Assembly: GCA_037074615.1 (NCBI GenBank)
Contig: CM073547.1
Location: forward strand, 3,658,001-3,722,000
Direction: 5' to 3'
DNA from: Leucaena leucocephala
Lineage: Eukaryota > Streptophyta > Magnoliopsida > Fabales > Fabaceae
DNA: 64,000 bases
Positions 34,705 through 47,340 of the stretch are shown in pieces. The notes under the pieces were generated by a model. It was not told the origin of the DNA. It was given only the letters and a program-made list of their open reading frames with translations, and ran no database searches. A program made the translations under genes and the position numbers. Each line of letters begins with the position of its first letter. Positions within the stretch are counted from its first letter, which is position 1.

Positions 34705-34825
34705 AGACACATACAAACACTACAGGTTGGGAGCCAACTTACCGTAGAGGAGGAAGTTCGCAGATCCCAAAGATGACATTTTTTATGTCTTTGTGAGATA
34801 TCTTCCCTGCTCATCCAGGTTGATA
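34705..34825 (+). promoter_or_regulatory. TNL-2 5' leader segment, type 2
   Basis: This segment has gggagccaacttaccgtag, ggaggaagttcgcagatccc and aaagatgacattttttatg, and ends catccag|gttgata, a donor-like site. It matches 10,550-10,675. It lies about 1.9 kb before the coding start of TNL-2; the matching acceptor (agtttcag) is at about 36,632. Confidence 0.5.
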
Positions 34826-36134
34826 CTTACATCCTTCTCTATTTTATTCCACTTGCTTCATCCCATCGATTTACTGTTTGCAAGCATTTTTATCTGAAAT
34901 TTTAGGGTTTTTTTTAACAGAAATAAATTCTTCAAAAATCTTTCTGGATTTTCTTCTGCAAAAATTCTGCAACTTCCTTATGGTTATCTACTTTCACTCG
35001 TATCTAATGAAACTTAAACACGTGAGATCTGAAAAATACATGATGCTGTATAATCCTTAAAAATATGGCTTTGTTTAATTCTATTTTTAATTTTATATTT
35101 TTAAAATTGTTTTATAAAATTGTTTTTCAAAACAAGTTTTGAGGGAGTTTTTTTAAAATTATATTTAAAAAATTATAAAAACTTGTTTAAAATAATTGTT
35201 GTCTTTCTTCTTTCTTCTTTCTTTTTGTTGCATCCTTTAACTTTTTATGGTTATATCGGGTACAAGATTGGGCAGAAAAAAATCCAATAGAGATGACTAA
35301 AATATAATAAAAAGAGAAAAAAAAAACTTAGGAACTTCATTCAAAATTGAGCAAAACTATAAGGACATGGAGATATATTTTCCCTTTTGAAAACATATAT
35401 TTTTTTTTTAAAATTAAAATATACACAAATGTCCATTATATATTGGCTATTCTATTTTCATTCACTCAACTATTAATTCATTGGATTAAGTTTGACTATT
35501 GAATTTTTATTTTAACTAAACTACTTCTCTTTAATATAAGGACAATTTAAGCATTTATATTTGTCAAAAAATAATTTTTTATACGACCGTAAAGTAATTC
35601 TAATATATATTTTCAAACTTTGTAATATCTTATAAAATATATTATTTTGATTATATTATAAAATTTTATAATTTTATTTTTTCATCACATTTATAATTTA
35701 AAAGTTTTAAGAAAACTGTTTTGCTATAAGCTTATAAACATATATAGTCAAGTATATATTTATTAAATGAATTAATCAAAATTTCAATCATGCTGTTTTA
35801 TATCTACTTTAACTAAATTACTTAAGCTTACATCCCGGTATAATAAAAGCATTAAATAAATAACTATTTGCCAAAAGGAAAAAAATAAAATTAAGGAAAA
35901 CAAAAAGGAAAAATCTTAAATTCTTCAAAATAATCTTAATTAGAGATTTACTATGATGAAAGTAAAGGTAAATAATTTAATCTTAAATTCTTCAAAATAA
36001 TCTTAATTAGAGATTTAATATATTAGTAAATAATTTAATTTAAAAATATCTTTTTAAAATATTCTTACTATATACTCATATAATAGGAGGGTATAAGGAC
36101 TAAGGAGGTTCCCCGAAAGAGGGATAAGAATAAG
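34826..36134. other. AT-rich DNA within the TNL-2 leader region
   Basis: No gene was seen. A direct repeat of about 40 bp containing aatcttaattagagattta lies at about 35,930-36,020. Confidence 0.4.
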
Positions 36135-36300
36135 AGACGTGGGAGAAGCATTTGTTGATCTCCGAATCTTAATAACGTGTTTGAAGAGAAAAGTAAGTCT
36201 CTACAAATTCTCAAGCTGCCATTTTTAAAGTTTTCTAACGTGTTTGAAGAGAAAAGTAAGTCTCTACAAATTCTCAAGCTGCCAATTTTTTAAGTCTTCT
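36135..36300 (+). promoter_or_regulatory. TNL-2 5' leader segment, type 1, with 63-bp tandem duplication
   Basis: This matches the type 1 leader at 10,185-10,330 (tgttgatctccgaatctt, agtaagtctctacaaattc, aagctgccattttt). The core starting taacgtgtttgaag is duplicated in tandem at 36,173 and 36,236. The final donor-like gatccag of the other copies is not present. Confidence 0.5.
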
Positions 36301-37441
36301 TTTTTTAGTTTTACCTTCTTTATCCCGTGGATCCATCATCAGTCTAACTTCTTTTGAAAAAAATAAAGAAATTATTAAATTTTATTCAACACTTGCATGT
36401 AACTTTTATTCACTATATCTTCTTTTCAGTAAATTATAGTTGTTCCGTGGACTTGACTAGTTGACCACATAATTAATTAATTCTTTCTTTCGCATTATTC
36501 CTTCCATTTCAAAAGTAACTTGGTCCCACTTTGCTAAATATTTTTGTTTGATCTTTTTATCACGCTAATAAAGAGCCAAACCCGATAGCACCTCCTGAGA
36601 GAAGGTAAAGCTAAAAACGCAAGGATTAGTTTCAGGTTGAGGGGCGAGAAATTACAGTCACATAAATGGATTCTACCATTGCTTTGACGCTCATAGAAGT
36701 TGTTTTGATTTTGCTGGCTATATCAATTTCTAAAGCTATCACATTAATCTCCCACCTCATTATAGGTACGTCACATCTTCTATAAATGTTCATTTTATGG
36801 TTTAATTTGCTGATATACATAGCCCAATATTTATAATTCATGATTTCTTTCTATCTGTAGTTGTAAAGATACTGTTGTTGATTCGATTCCCGCGGTTTCT
36901 TCTCCTTCTTCTCATATCATTGTTGCTCCTCCCGCAAAAACCAAGTATGACGTCTTTCTTAGCTTTAGAGGGGAAAACACTCGTGACGGTTTCTCAAGTC
37001 ATCTCTATGAAGCACTTTGCGATGCAAAGCTTCAAACTTTTATGGATCACAAGCTCCACAAAGGTGATAATATCTCACCGCTTCTTGTGAAAGCAATAGA
37101 GGAATCAGAGATATCTTTGATTATTTTCTCCAAAGATTATGCTTCTTCAACTTGGTGTATGGATGAGCTTGTTCATATCATGAAATGTAAGGATCAACGC
37201 GGAAGAATTGTCGTCCCTGTTTTCTACAACGTAGATCCATCAAGTATTCGCGAACAAAATGGGAGTTTTGGAGATGGATTTGCCAAGCTTAAGCAGAGAT
37301 TTAAGCACAACCAAGAAAGAGTGCAGGAATGGAAAAATGCTTTAATCCAATCAACAAAACTATCTGGGTGGGATTCCAAGAGTATCAGGTAGCTAGCTTC
37401 TACTCATTCTTCACTTATATTTTCTTTCTTTGGGCATCGAA

Positions 37442-38616
37442 TGTCACGTCCCAAAATTTAGACCGTAACCGGCACAGAATATGAATAATCTCACATTCCG
37501 AAAGCCTAACACCTTTTATAAAACATTCGGATTTTTCCATAACATTTTTCGAAATCAACATAATCTTTTCTAAGGTCTACGTGGAGTATTATCTTTTCCA
37601 AAATAATACAAGTTCTTAAAAAAATAATTATATCAAAATTAGTATTTGTCAAATGATGCTTCGGATCGACAGCGAGGCTCTTTACTACTCGGCGGGAAGA
37701 TTAGGGCCACCTGTACTATCTGAAGCCAAATAATCTACTCGTGAATAACGTCCCAAAAACATGATTAAAAGAATACGAAAATCAACAATACATAATCATA
37801 CTGAAAAATATATTTTATAATATTTCATAATGTGATGCAAACCTTTCCGTAAATATCTGTATTTCCAAGAAAATAACAATATGATATAACCACTTCAAAT
37901 AAATCATTTAAAAGTCATTATTTTAAAACCATAATCTTTTTATAGGACTTCAATAGAACGAAAACAGATGTGGACACATAGTCCACGAGGGTAACTAACC
38001 ATTATGGCGGCTCAAAACTGCTAACTGTCGCGAGAATGAATCCCACGAAATAATTCTGGTGGCTCAAGGCCACAAACTGTCGAGCTCGAGTAACCAAGGT
38101 GCACCAAGCACTAACAGTACTGCTGTTAGCAACCAGCGTCTATATTCCGTCCTAAAACACTTTCATCATGCGTGGGGTTTATTTCACATGAAATAATCTC
38201 AATCGTTTCAATGCCATAACCATTGGTAAAAATCACTTTAAATTTCAAAAACCCCAGCATGTACATTTAAAATCAAATTACTGTAAAATTATATGAAATT
38301 TGCATAAGAATATGTTTCATGAATAATCATCATTTCAATGCAACTTTTATCAAACTCTTTTCAAAAACTTATTCATTCATTTTCATACATAATCATAGTT
38401 CCTTTGTAAATCAATCAAAAGAAAATCATTTCTAACGATTTAAACCATACTTTCATAAAATTTACTTTTCAAAATTCATATTTGAAATTCAACATTTGAA
38501 ATGCATTTAAAAATATAAATTTTAGGGAACATTATTCACTCACCTGTCACGTTCCTAAATCGTTACTCTTCCTTGCCAAACACTTGCGATGAAAATCACT
38601 TCTCAATCCCTTGGTA

Positions 38617-38665
<49 letters not shown>

Positions 38666-40225
38666 AGCTAATACATGAGAATCTTTCTTGAAAACCAAAT
38701 AACTTTGCAACAACCCTAATTCTTCACCACAAGCTTTATCTTTATACATACTATGAGTTATTTAAAGCATAGTCTAAAGCATCCATTAATTACAAGTTCC
38801 AAATCAGTCACCACTCTTTCAGTTGTCTAAATCCATATACCCTTCAAGTCATCAAGCCTTGTTTTCACAAATCTGGGATCACATAATCCCAGCACATAAA
38901 GCCTAAATAATACATCAACTTAACCACTCCCAAAGGTTATTAATGAACATCATAAACCACCAATCAACACAGCAATTACACACCTAATACCCATATACAC
39001 CTTATACTTTTGTTTCCTTTCTTTCCTAACACTTTCAGGTTGACCCCTGCCAATGCAAATATACACACACACACCCCCGCTGCCCCAACACAAATCCTTA
39101 CCAATTCATCACTTAAGACGCCAACAGCCAATCGTACATACACAACAGAATATATATAAGTGTGTGTGTGATCAAAATCAACCCCTTGTTCCATGACAGA
39201 GACCACCCAAGCACACAGCAGCTGACTCCAGAATAGAACAATTTCACACCCACACTATCCTGAGTTCCTTCCTCACGGCATCGCACCCCTAGCTTGCAGT
39301 CATCGACTGCTAAAACAAAACAGGGTCCCTGCTCACGCGCAACAACAACACTAACTCACATACACAGAATGCGTTCACAGCACATACCCAAAACATTCTC
39401 AACTGTAGCAGAAAGCATGAAGACAGCAAACAGATACCCACCAAATATCAAATTCGTAGCTGACAACACAACACTCTGTCCCCCGTCATTTATCATCTTT
39501 TCATCCCCAAGACAGAGCAATTCACAAAATGCTCACACACCCACGCGCACCACAACAAACAAAATTCCATTGCCCATGAACCAACTCAATCACAGGAAGC
39601 AAAGTAAAGCATCAAGGAAGCTTACCACACTTATCCAATCTATGACACATAGCGATGGCGACAGGAGAAAAGGAAACTGATCACAGAACTTGCTACAGTA
39701 ATAGGGCACACACATAAAGCAGCAACGGCACCACAAACACAACGGCGACCAAGCAACTGAACTCTAGAACAGAGAAACCCAACAATGATCACCACACCAC
39801 CTTGTTCCCTCTCACGACTTCTCCTCCCCTTTGATTTTCCTCGGCTCGCAACAATTATGCGAGGCGCCGCTTCCAGGACGACGGCATAGGAGGTTGACAA
39901 CATGTTGCGACGACTGACCACAAGACATCTATAGCTTGAGGCTTCCACCCTGAGCTCCCGCTGATCGCCTCCTGCTCTGCCGTGAAGACCAAAAAGAATG
40001 ATGGAGGGGAGGTACGGCTATAAGGAAGTAGGGGTAAAATCGTAATTTTGCGTTTGAGAAAAAGAAAATAAATCATTCATTTTGCGCTAGCTAAGTCTCA
40101 AACACGGGCAAAGTATTTTTTCTCTGTCCTTTGAACCATCCAACTAACACTTCCACTGCAAGATATTCTACAATAAATATACATATATCCATTAATTAAT
40201 TAATTAAAATTCCTGGGTCATAACA
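37442..40225 (-). mobile_element. Solo LTR of the Gypsy family in TNL-2 intron 2
   Basis: This 2784-bp segment lies on the minus strand with a TCGAA duplication on each side (37,437-37,441 and 40,226-40,230). Reverse-complemented it begins tgttatgacccagg and ends gggacgtgaca, closely matching the LTRs at 20,631 and 28,488, but with many substitutions and indels. No internal gag-pol remains, so it arose by LTR-LTR recombination. TNL-3 intron 2 shows the empty site: its bases around 48,780 match both flanks without the LTR. Open frames inside (for example 39,294-39,680) are not genes. Confidence 0.92.
38621..38662. repeat. (TA)n microsatellite in the solo LTR
   Basis: This is a perfect TA run of about 40 bases. 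Confidence 0.85.
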
Positions 40226-43200
40226 TCGAACATAGTCATTCTTTTAATTTTTATTTGTGCTAGGTATGAAGCTGAACTAGTTAAAAAGATTGTCAAAGAT
40301 ATTTTGAGCAAATTGAATAACAAGCCATCGTTTGATTCGGAAGGATTAGTTGGGATTGGCCATCAGATTCAGAAAATTGAAGGGTTAATTAATGAAGCTC
40401 GCATTGTGGGGATATGGGGTATGGGTGGTATAGGTAAGACCACTCTTGCTAGAGCTGTGTTTCACAAGTTGAAAGAACAGTTTGAAGCTTTCTCCTTCGT
40501 TGAAAATGTAAGAGAACGAATAGCAAGAATCGGATTGGACGAATTACAGGAAAAATGCCTTAGAGAATTATTAAAAGATGAGGATATTAGCACTTACAAT
40601 TTAAGATCCAATTTTGTGAAGAATAGGCTTCATCGTAAAAAGATTCTTCTGGTACTTGATGATGTGGACAATTCTGTAGCAATTGAAGATTTAATCAAAG
40701 CATGCGGTTGGTTTGGGGAAGGAAGTAGAATTATTATCACTTCAAGAGACACTCAAGTGCTAAAGAATACTTCTGCAACCACAACATATCTTGTTCAGAA
40801 ATTGGATCGCCATCATGCTCTTCGTCTCTTTAGTTTGAAAGCATTCAAGCAAAATGAGCCATTTAAAAGCTATGTGGAGTTATCAGAGCGGGCAGTGCAT
40901 TATTGTCAAGGAAATCCACTAGCCCTAATAGTGTTGGGTTGCTTTCTTCATGGCAGAGGAAAACAAGAGTGGGAAAGTGCTTTGGACAAACTAAATCAAG
41001 CTCTTCACAGGGACATTTTTAATGTGCTGAAATTGAGTTTTGATGGACTTGATCACACACAGAAGAATGTATTCCTTGACATAGCATTTTTCTTGAACGG
41101 AGCATGGAGGATTTCTCTTTCCTTCTGCACATATTGAGATAAGTGTACTTAAAGAGAGATCCCTCATTTCAGTGCGTGAAATTGGTAAGATTGAGATGCA
41201 TGCTCTTCTAATGGACATGGGGCTTCAAATTTCTGTGCAGCAATTAATATCTGACCCTGAAAAACCCACTCGACTATGGAGGCACGAGGATATTTATCAT
41301 TTTTTCAACAATGTCAAGGTAATAAATTTATCTTTTATTATCTTAATATTTTATTTCCCTGTCATTTATTTTCCAAAAATTTATTTATTTATTCATTAAA
41401 ATCTTTGGTAAGTCCTTCGTTGATTAAAATTGGTTGGGGCAGAGACTTTCTATTGTGTTAATTTGTCAATCTTCTTATATTTTGAAATATTGATATTTTT
41501 TTAAGCTTTTAGATATAATAAAATATGAAAACGAGGCTATAACGTGGCCTACATGGTTCCAGGCTTCATACTCTGTACCTCTCGTCCTCATCATTTTCTA
41601 GGGCATGAGATTTATTTCGTAGGGATACTCATTTTTCGATGTCTTGTCATTTGTCTTTATTTTTTGTTTTTTTAATTGAAAATTTATGTATGACAAGAAT
41701 AATTAGATATCTGCCGTTTATAGTTATATTAAGTATCTGCTCATGCATGAATATGCAGGTATACGTATGGTGTGTCTACATGTTTATGATTTTTGAGAAA
41801 ATCATTCATTTTTAGAGAAACATGAATTTGTACGAATTTTCTTGACAAAATGCACAATAACGTTATTAATATGATTATTTCTAAAAGTAGATATATCTAA
41901 CAGTTCTATAGTATTGTTGGTCATTTTTAGGTAATGATAATTGTCTTTACTTGATTTGCTACTACTAGGCTAGGATTGAATCAGTTCGATGTGTGTCACT
42001 GGACGTGAGCAAGATGAAAAGAATGATCACATGGAGGGCTAGTGATTTTCGAAAGATGTATAATTTAGTATTCCTTAAAGTTTATAAGTCTGATGGGAGT
42101 AAGTCTCTAAAGTTAAATCTTGTTGGGCATTTGGATTATCTTTCTGAAGAACTAAGATTTTTGAGTTGGGAAGAATATCCACTACCATATGTGCCATTGC
42201 ATTTCTGCGCCGAGAATCTTGTTACACTTAAAATGCGTAACAGTAATATCCAACAATTTGGGAATGGAAATCAGGTACGTACGTCATAAATTTTTTTTTC
42301 TTGAGATGAGACCTCTCAGATATCGCAACAAACATTGACTTGCTTGTTTTTGCAGCATTTTCCAAATCTAAAGGCAATCGATCTATCGTATTCAAAAGAT
42401 CTGATTGCACTCCCAGATCTGACTCATGCCCCTAAGATTGAATATATGCATCTTGATGGTTGTGTGAGTTTGGCTCAGATTCATTCTTCTTCAAATGTCC
42501 CGCGAAGGAATGTGCTATTTGTGATAGAAGATAGTGGGCCAGTGAAGATAAACATTGGGGGCAGTATTATTAAAGGGACAAGTTCATCATCAGGGTTAGT
42601 GATTGTGCACAATTATTTGGATCTTTCCAATTTTTCATTCAACAAAGTGACAATGAAGGTGTTGGCATGTGGGAAGATAATCTCGGGTGTTGGATATAAA
42701 CATGTGGTAATGCCATTGGGAGAGATAGCAGAATTGAGAAAGGGAATACGAAGTCTGGGGTATTTACTTCCATTTGTTAGCAAACTTCATTGGATAGAGA
42801 GTCCAATTGAGATTGGGCATGACTTCAAACAACATTATACCTATGATCACCACTATCATCCTTATTATCGTCGTTTCGACACCGTCTTTACACTTAAAGT
42901 GAAGGTGATGAGGGGTGATACAGGAGAAATGATGAATGATGATCAAGCGATGAAGACGACGGCGACGGCGACGGCGACATTAATGGAAGTTGAAGAAGAA
43001 GAAGAAGAAGAGGAAGATGAAGAGTCAATGGAATATTGTTGTAATGTATTGACAAGACTGGTTCCCAGCAGCATCACTCGCTGGTCATTACTGAGGGATC
43101 TGACATTGAAAGAGAGTGATATTATTGGGAGTGCAGCAGGTTGCAGCAGCAATATTGATCAAGTTTCAATAATCCTAAAATTACTTATTGCACTCTCTCA

Positions 43201-43396
43201 GAATGATGATTATTGCAGAAGGATTAAACCTCAAATAGATGCAAAACTCTCTTTAGACATTCCAACACGCGCTCTCAATGGTTATTCTTTCCGTACCTGG
43301 TACACCTACCTCTTCAGACATTTTTTGTTCCGCTGTAATGTTATTACTTATGGCCCTCTTGATTACCACTTAGTCGTTGACTATCTACTCCACTAG

Positions 43397-43974
43397 CAGC
43401 CTATTTTATTATTATTTCAATTTCTCAGCTCAAAATATTGTTATATTATTAACATTAACGTTGTGTTTTATGAAATATTAAATTTACTTTTTTTTATGTA
43501 ATATAATTCATGGAGTGATCTTAATTTGCAACTCCCAATCGTTGGTGTTAAGTATACGACCCGTATAATATTTGAATCATACGACTCATACGCTATCAAA
43601 ATTTAAAGGGTAAAAACTACTCACATATAGAACGAATTTAAAATTTCAAATTAATTCTCATTTACTATTAATCTATTTTTTTAACTTTGCTTCAGCAAAT
43701 AATTAACTCACTCTCTCTTAATTAATTAATTAATTGAGTTATTAATAAGAGGAAAACGTCTTTGTAGGTCCAAGATTCGGGCATCGACGAAGTTGTCAGT
43801 TGCGAGTCCATATTTTCTGTGTATAGAACCATATCCACCTCTTGTAATGTGACCGTCGATGCCTACGATCGGGCAAACATGGATAGGGAAAACATGGACT
43901 GGATTTTTCTAAGAAAATTTGTAATAAACTTCCCCTAAGTGTGGCATCAACTTCAACCCAAGCTATGTGGTACT
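43397..43974. other. TNL-2 3' flank
   Basis: No gene was recognised. The region includes an attaattaattaatt run near 43,717. Confidence 0.4.
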
Positions 43975-44200
43975 CCTTATATATTTAATATATAATTTAA
44001 TTAATTAATTAAATTAAATTAAAAAAATTAGTTAATATAATATGATATTTCTAAAATATTCTAATAATTTTTTCTAACTCTATTCCCCTTCTCGTATTTA
44101 ATTATTATTAAGGGATATTAATAGGGATAATTTAAAAAATTAATAAATATAAAAAAAAATATATTATATTTAATATTAAGATTAACTTATGACAAGAATT
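43975..44200 (-). repeat. AT-rich dispersed repeat family D, copy 3
   Basis: The reverse complement matches TNL-1 intron 3 at 19,130-19,345 (blocks aaattatccctattaatatcc, aataataattaa, ggaatagagttagaaa, attattagaatatttta and attaactaat). Confidence 0.55.
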
Positions 44201-44499
44201 ACCATCATGAATAGCTTCTGAACATGATGACCTCCACAAAACCATCAAAGCACTTCGGTTTGATCTACCCATGCATTTTTGCCTTCTCTAGAAGCCTGCC
44301 ACCTACGAGCTATATTCATTAACTTTCTTTGGTTGAATGAGGATGGATAGCAAACGAGAAATTTTTTAAAAAGGTTTGACTTTTTTAATTGAAGAAATGA
44401 AGTTGAAAGATTTTAATTCATTTTTCTTGCCTTTTATATTTATTCTTTACTAGAGGAATCCTCTGCCATTGTTACTTAAAACTATTCTATTGTATGTCC

Positions 44500-44544
<45 letters not shown>

Positions 44545-45374
44545 TGTCTTGCTTTCCTGGTTTCTCTCTGTTTTCTTTTTCTTTTTTCTTTTTTTTGCCA
44601 ACGTATAAGTGTTGAACTAACGATATAATCCTCCACTATTTAATATAAAATTTATTATTTATTTAATTAATTAAATTAAATAAAATAAATTAATTAAGTT
44701 AATTAATATTATTTTTTTAAAATACTTTAATAATTTTTTATAACTCCCAAACTCTATTTATTGATTATCTCTTGATTATTAATACTAAAATTGCAATGAC
44801 TTAAAATAAATTTAAATAAAATATTTTTATTATTCTCGATAATTTAAAATTAATGATACCTAAAGTAAATCTTCAATTCAATAGCCCAAGTAATCATAAT
44901 TTTAACATATATAAAAATTAAATTAATAAATCAAAAATTATAATTAAGGTTTTAACCTAACACTTGAGCTATTTCAAATTATCATAAAATATTTTCTAAA
45001 ATCATAATTTATTAATTATCACTATAATAATAAAATAATATTAAAGATATTAAAAACTAATTCTCAATTATAATTTAATAATTTATAAAAATATAATTAA
45101 AACTAATAAAAAAATATAATGATCTAATAATTTAAGTTAAATTAAAAACTTATTAAAATCTTAATATAAAGTCTTGACTAAAAATAAAATAATAAAATTA
45201 AGTTGTAATAAATAAAATATTAAATGTTAAACAATAATCTGGTTATAATAATTTTTAATAAATATAAATAAATTATTATAAAGTTTTTTAATAATTATAA
45301 ATTTATTTTAAAACTTAAAAATTATAAGATAATTAATAGATAGGGAATTAAACTAGCTCAAATCACTTTTGAGA
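44201..45374. other. AT-rich intergenic DNA with (TA)n run
   Basis: No gene was found. A TA microsatellite lies at about 44,501-44,540, and 44,635-44,800 looks like a further decayed copy of repeat family D. The rest is almost pure A and T. Confidence 0.4.
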
Positions 45375-45900
45375 TATCGGATCGTTTGGATAAGATTTTT
45401 GAAACGGACTTATGAAAAAAATAGTTTTTTGATAACTTTTAGAAAAAAGCTTTTTAGAGAAGAGTTTATAAAAAAATAGTTTTGAATAAATGAGTATTTA
45501 GATAGTTATTTTTAGAAATACTTTTATTATTGGTAAATTATAAAAAATGATATGAGTATTAAATGAGGAGAGATAAGATATAAGAGGAGAGAGGTGTAAG
45601 AAAAGAAAGAAGAGAGGGTGTAAGAAAAATTATGAGAGATGGTGTAAGAAAAAATAAGAGAGAAAGTGTAAAAAAAGTAGGGATAATATAGTCATTTGTT
45701 AGTTCATAAACTCTTTTACTGTTCCATAAGTTACTCTGACCAGCTTATCTAAAATCTTAATTTTAAACTATGATTTAATTTAAAAATCTATTTAAATAAA
45801 TATAGTTATTTATTTTAAAAAAATTTTAAATCTAGATTTTATTAAAATTTAAGATTAAAATTTAGGTTTTGTGTGTTTCCATACACACGCTTCATACTGG
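45375..45900 (+). mobile_element. MITE-like element, family A, copy 2
   Basis: It follows copy 1 (4066-4555) block by block: agatagttatttttag, aatgatatgagtattaaatg, gagagataaga, gtgtaagaaaag and ttagttcataaactctttta, ending gtgtttccatacacacgc. The left end is degraded (ggatcgtttggataag). Confidence 0.6.
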
Positions 45901-47224
45901 ATCATGCCCTTACCATTAGATTAGAGGATTAGCACGTTTGCCCCCATCACTGCCGTCACTGCACGGTCACTGCTTCTGTTCTTCTGGCTGCACCATCGTG
46001 ACGCTTTTCGTCCCTGTCTGCCGTGTCTCCGTCGCTGTGATGACTTAATGGTGGAGTGGCAGAGGTGGTTGGTGAATGAATGGAGTGGAGGCAGTTGGTT
46101 AGTGCAGACGTGAGAGGTGCTATCTGGATGTAATGGAGGGTGACGGCGGCGTGAGATCCGTGAGACTGTGATGGCTCAGCTCGTTCTGTGCGTGGTGATC
46201 GTGGGTGTGCAGTCGGGCGCGAGTGAAGATGGAAGATGATGTAGGGGTGGAGATGGAGGCCGTGGGTGAGTGCATACGGCCGTGGGTGATGGAAGTGAGA
46301 TGGTGTTGTCGGCTTAGGTGAGATGTGATGAAGATGACGATGTTCATGGCCCGCCTCCCCCCTCTCGTGGACTCTGCTCGTGGACGGTATATGAAGAAGA
46401 AGAATAAAAATCTGAATGCCAAATTTAACCTATAAGTTTTTATATGTAATTTTTAAAATTATAGTCATTCGTTATTTATAAATTTTAATTTTTTTAAATA
46501 TTTAAAATATAAATTATATTAATATAATCTTTTTTATTTTAAAAGTAATTATTTAAAAAAATTATAAATATATAACAATTATATTCGTATTTATTTAATA
46601 TAAAATATAATAATTTAAATAATTTATAAATAGTTCAATTAAAAATTAAATTAATGATAAAAATTTATCAAGATATTATAGATAAATATATAAAAATATA
46701 AATTTATCAATATAGTTTAGTTTAAATTTAAAATATTATGTTTAAAAAATTTAATTATCTATTAATTATGTTAATTTTTTTATATAAAAAAATTAAATGA
46801 ATTTAATATTAATTTTAAAATTAATAGGATAGGAGCTTATAATATTATCTATTGCTTTTATTATAATAAAAAATTAAATTTATATCTTTATAAAATATAA
46901 ATTTATTTATTTATGCTAAATTTTATTTATAGATATTAATATTTGTTGTCACATGAGATACTATTTCACAATCGAGTGAGAGGGCATTTAGTTTACAACT
47001 ATGACGCTATAGTTTTTTTAATTCTGTGCATTTTCAATACATTTTTTTAATCCTACGAATCCATCCTTCCTCTCCCACGTTTTATTTGGAATACGTCCTC
47101 TCACACGTTTTCTTTATAATTATAAATAATCGAAGCCGCGTGTATAGGATGAAGCAAGCCGGAATTTACAGGGCAACACCAACGCGCAGACGCTTGCTTC
47201 TAAGAAATACAGGAGAAAGGAGAC
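45901..47224. other. GC-richer block then AT-rich DNA, unassigned
   Basis: The stretch 45,930-46,400 is strikingly GC-rich for this window and has a minus-strand open frame (46,120-46,422) rich in Ser, Thr, His and Arg. I recognise no domain. The stretch 46,420-46,980 is low-complexity AT. The segment 47,026-47,220 precedes the TNL-3 leader and may be its promoter. Confidence 0.35.
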
Positions 47225-47340
47225 ATTTATAAGATGCGAGAGCCGCGTGTTGATCTCTTTGAAGATCCTAGAGCAGCCTGACATTTTTGCTATCTTTGTG
47301 AGCTATTCCTTCTGCTTCCTCCAGATCCAGGTTAGTACTA
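47225..47340 (+). promoter_or_regulatory. TNL-3 5' leader segment
   Basis: This segment shares cgtgttgatctctttgaaga with the type 1 leaders and cctgacatttttgctatc with the type 2 leaders. It ends gatccag|gttagta, a strong donor. The matching acceptor is probably tttgag at about 47,996, where other copies have tttcag. Confidence 0.5.

Larger units (their letters stand above)
36666..43396 (+). pseudogene. TNL-2: TIR-NB-ARC-LRR receptor with frameshifts and a solo LTR in intron 2
   Basis: The exons by homology are 36,666-36,765, 36,861-37,388, 40,264-41,318, 41,969-42,274 and 42,356-43,396. Exon 1 encodes MDSTIALTLIEVVLILLAI but is one base shorter than in TNL-3, so normal splicing would put the TIR out of frame. 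A donor four bases later (at 36,770) would restore it. The TIR has YDVFLSFRGENTRD and STWCMDELVHI. NB-ARC has GMGGIGKTTLA, KILLVLDDVD, GSRIIITSRD and GNPLALIVLG. A deletion near 41,110 shifts the frame to a stop at 41,137. The later MHD motif reads MHA (MHALLMDMG). The LRR exons are open and rich (DLTHAPKIEYMHLDGC), ending with an acidic Glu run and a post-LRR domain. As assembled, only a truncated product is possible. Confidence 0.8.

Noticed and set aside
36875..37090. Open frame MLIRFPRFL at TNL-2 exon 2
   Set aside because: It is the out-of-frame reading of the TIR exon; the paralogue-supported frame is offset.
39294..39680. Open frame of 128 codons
   Set aside because: It is inside the solo LTR, is rich in Thr, Ser and Asn from low-complexity DNA, and has no domain.
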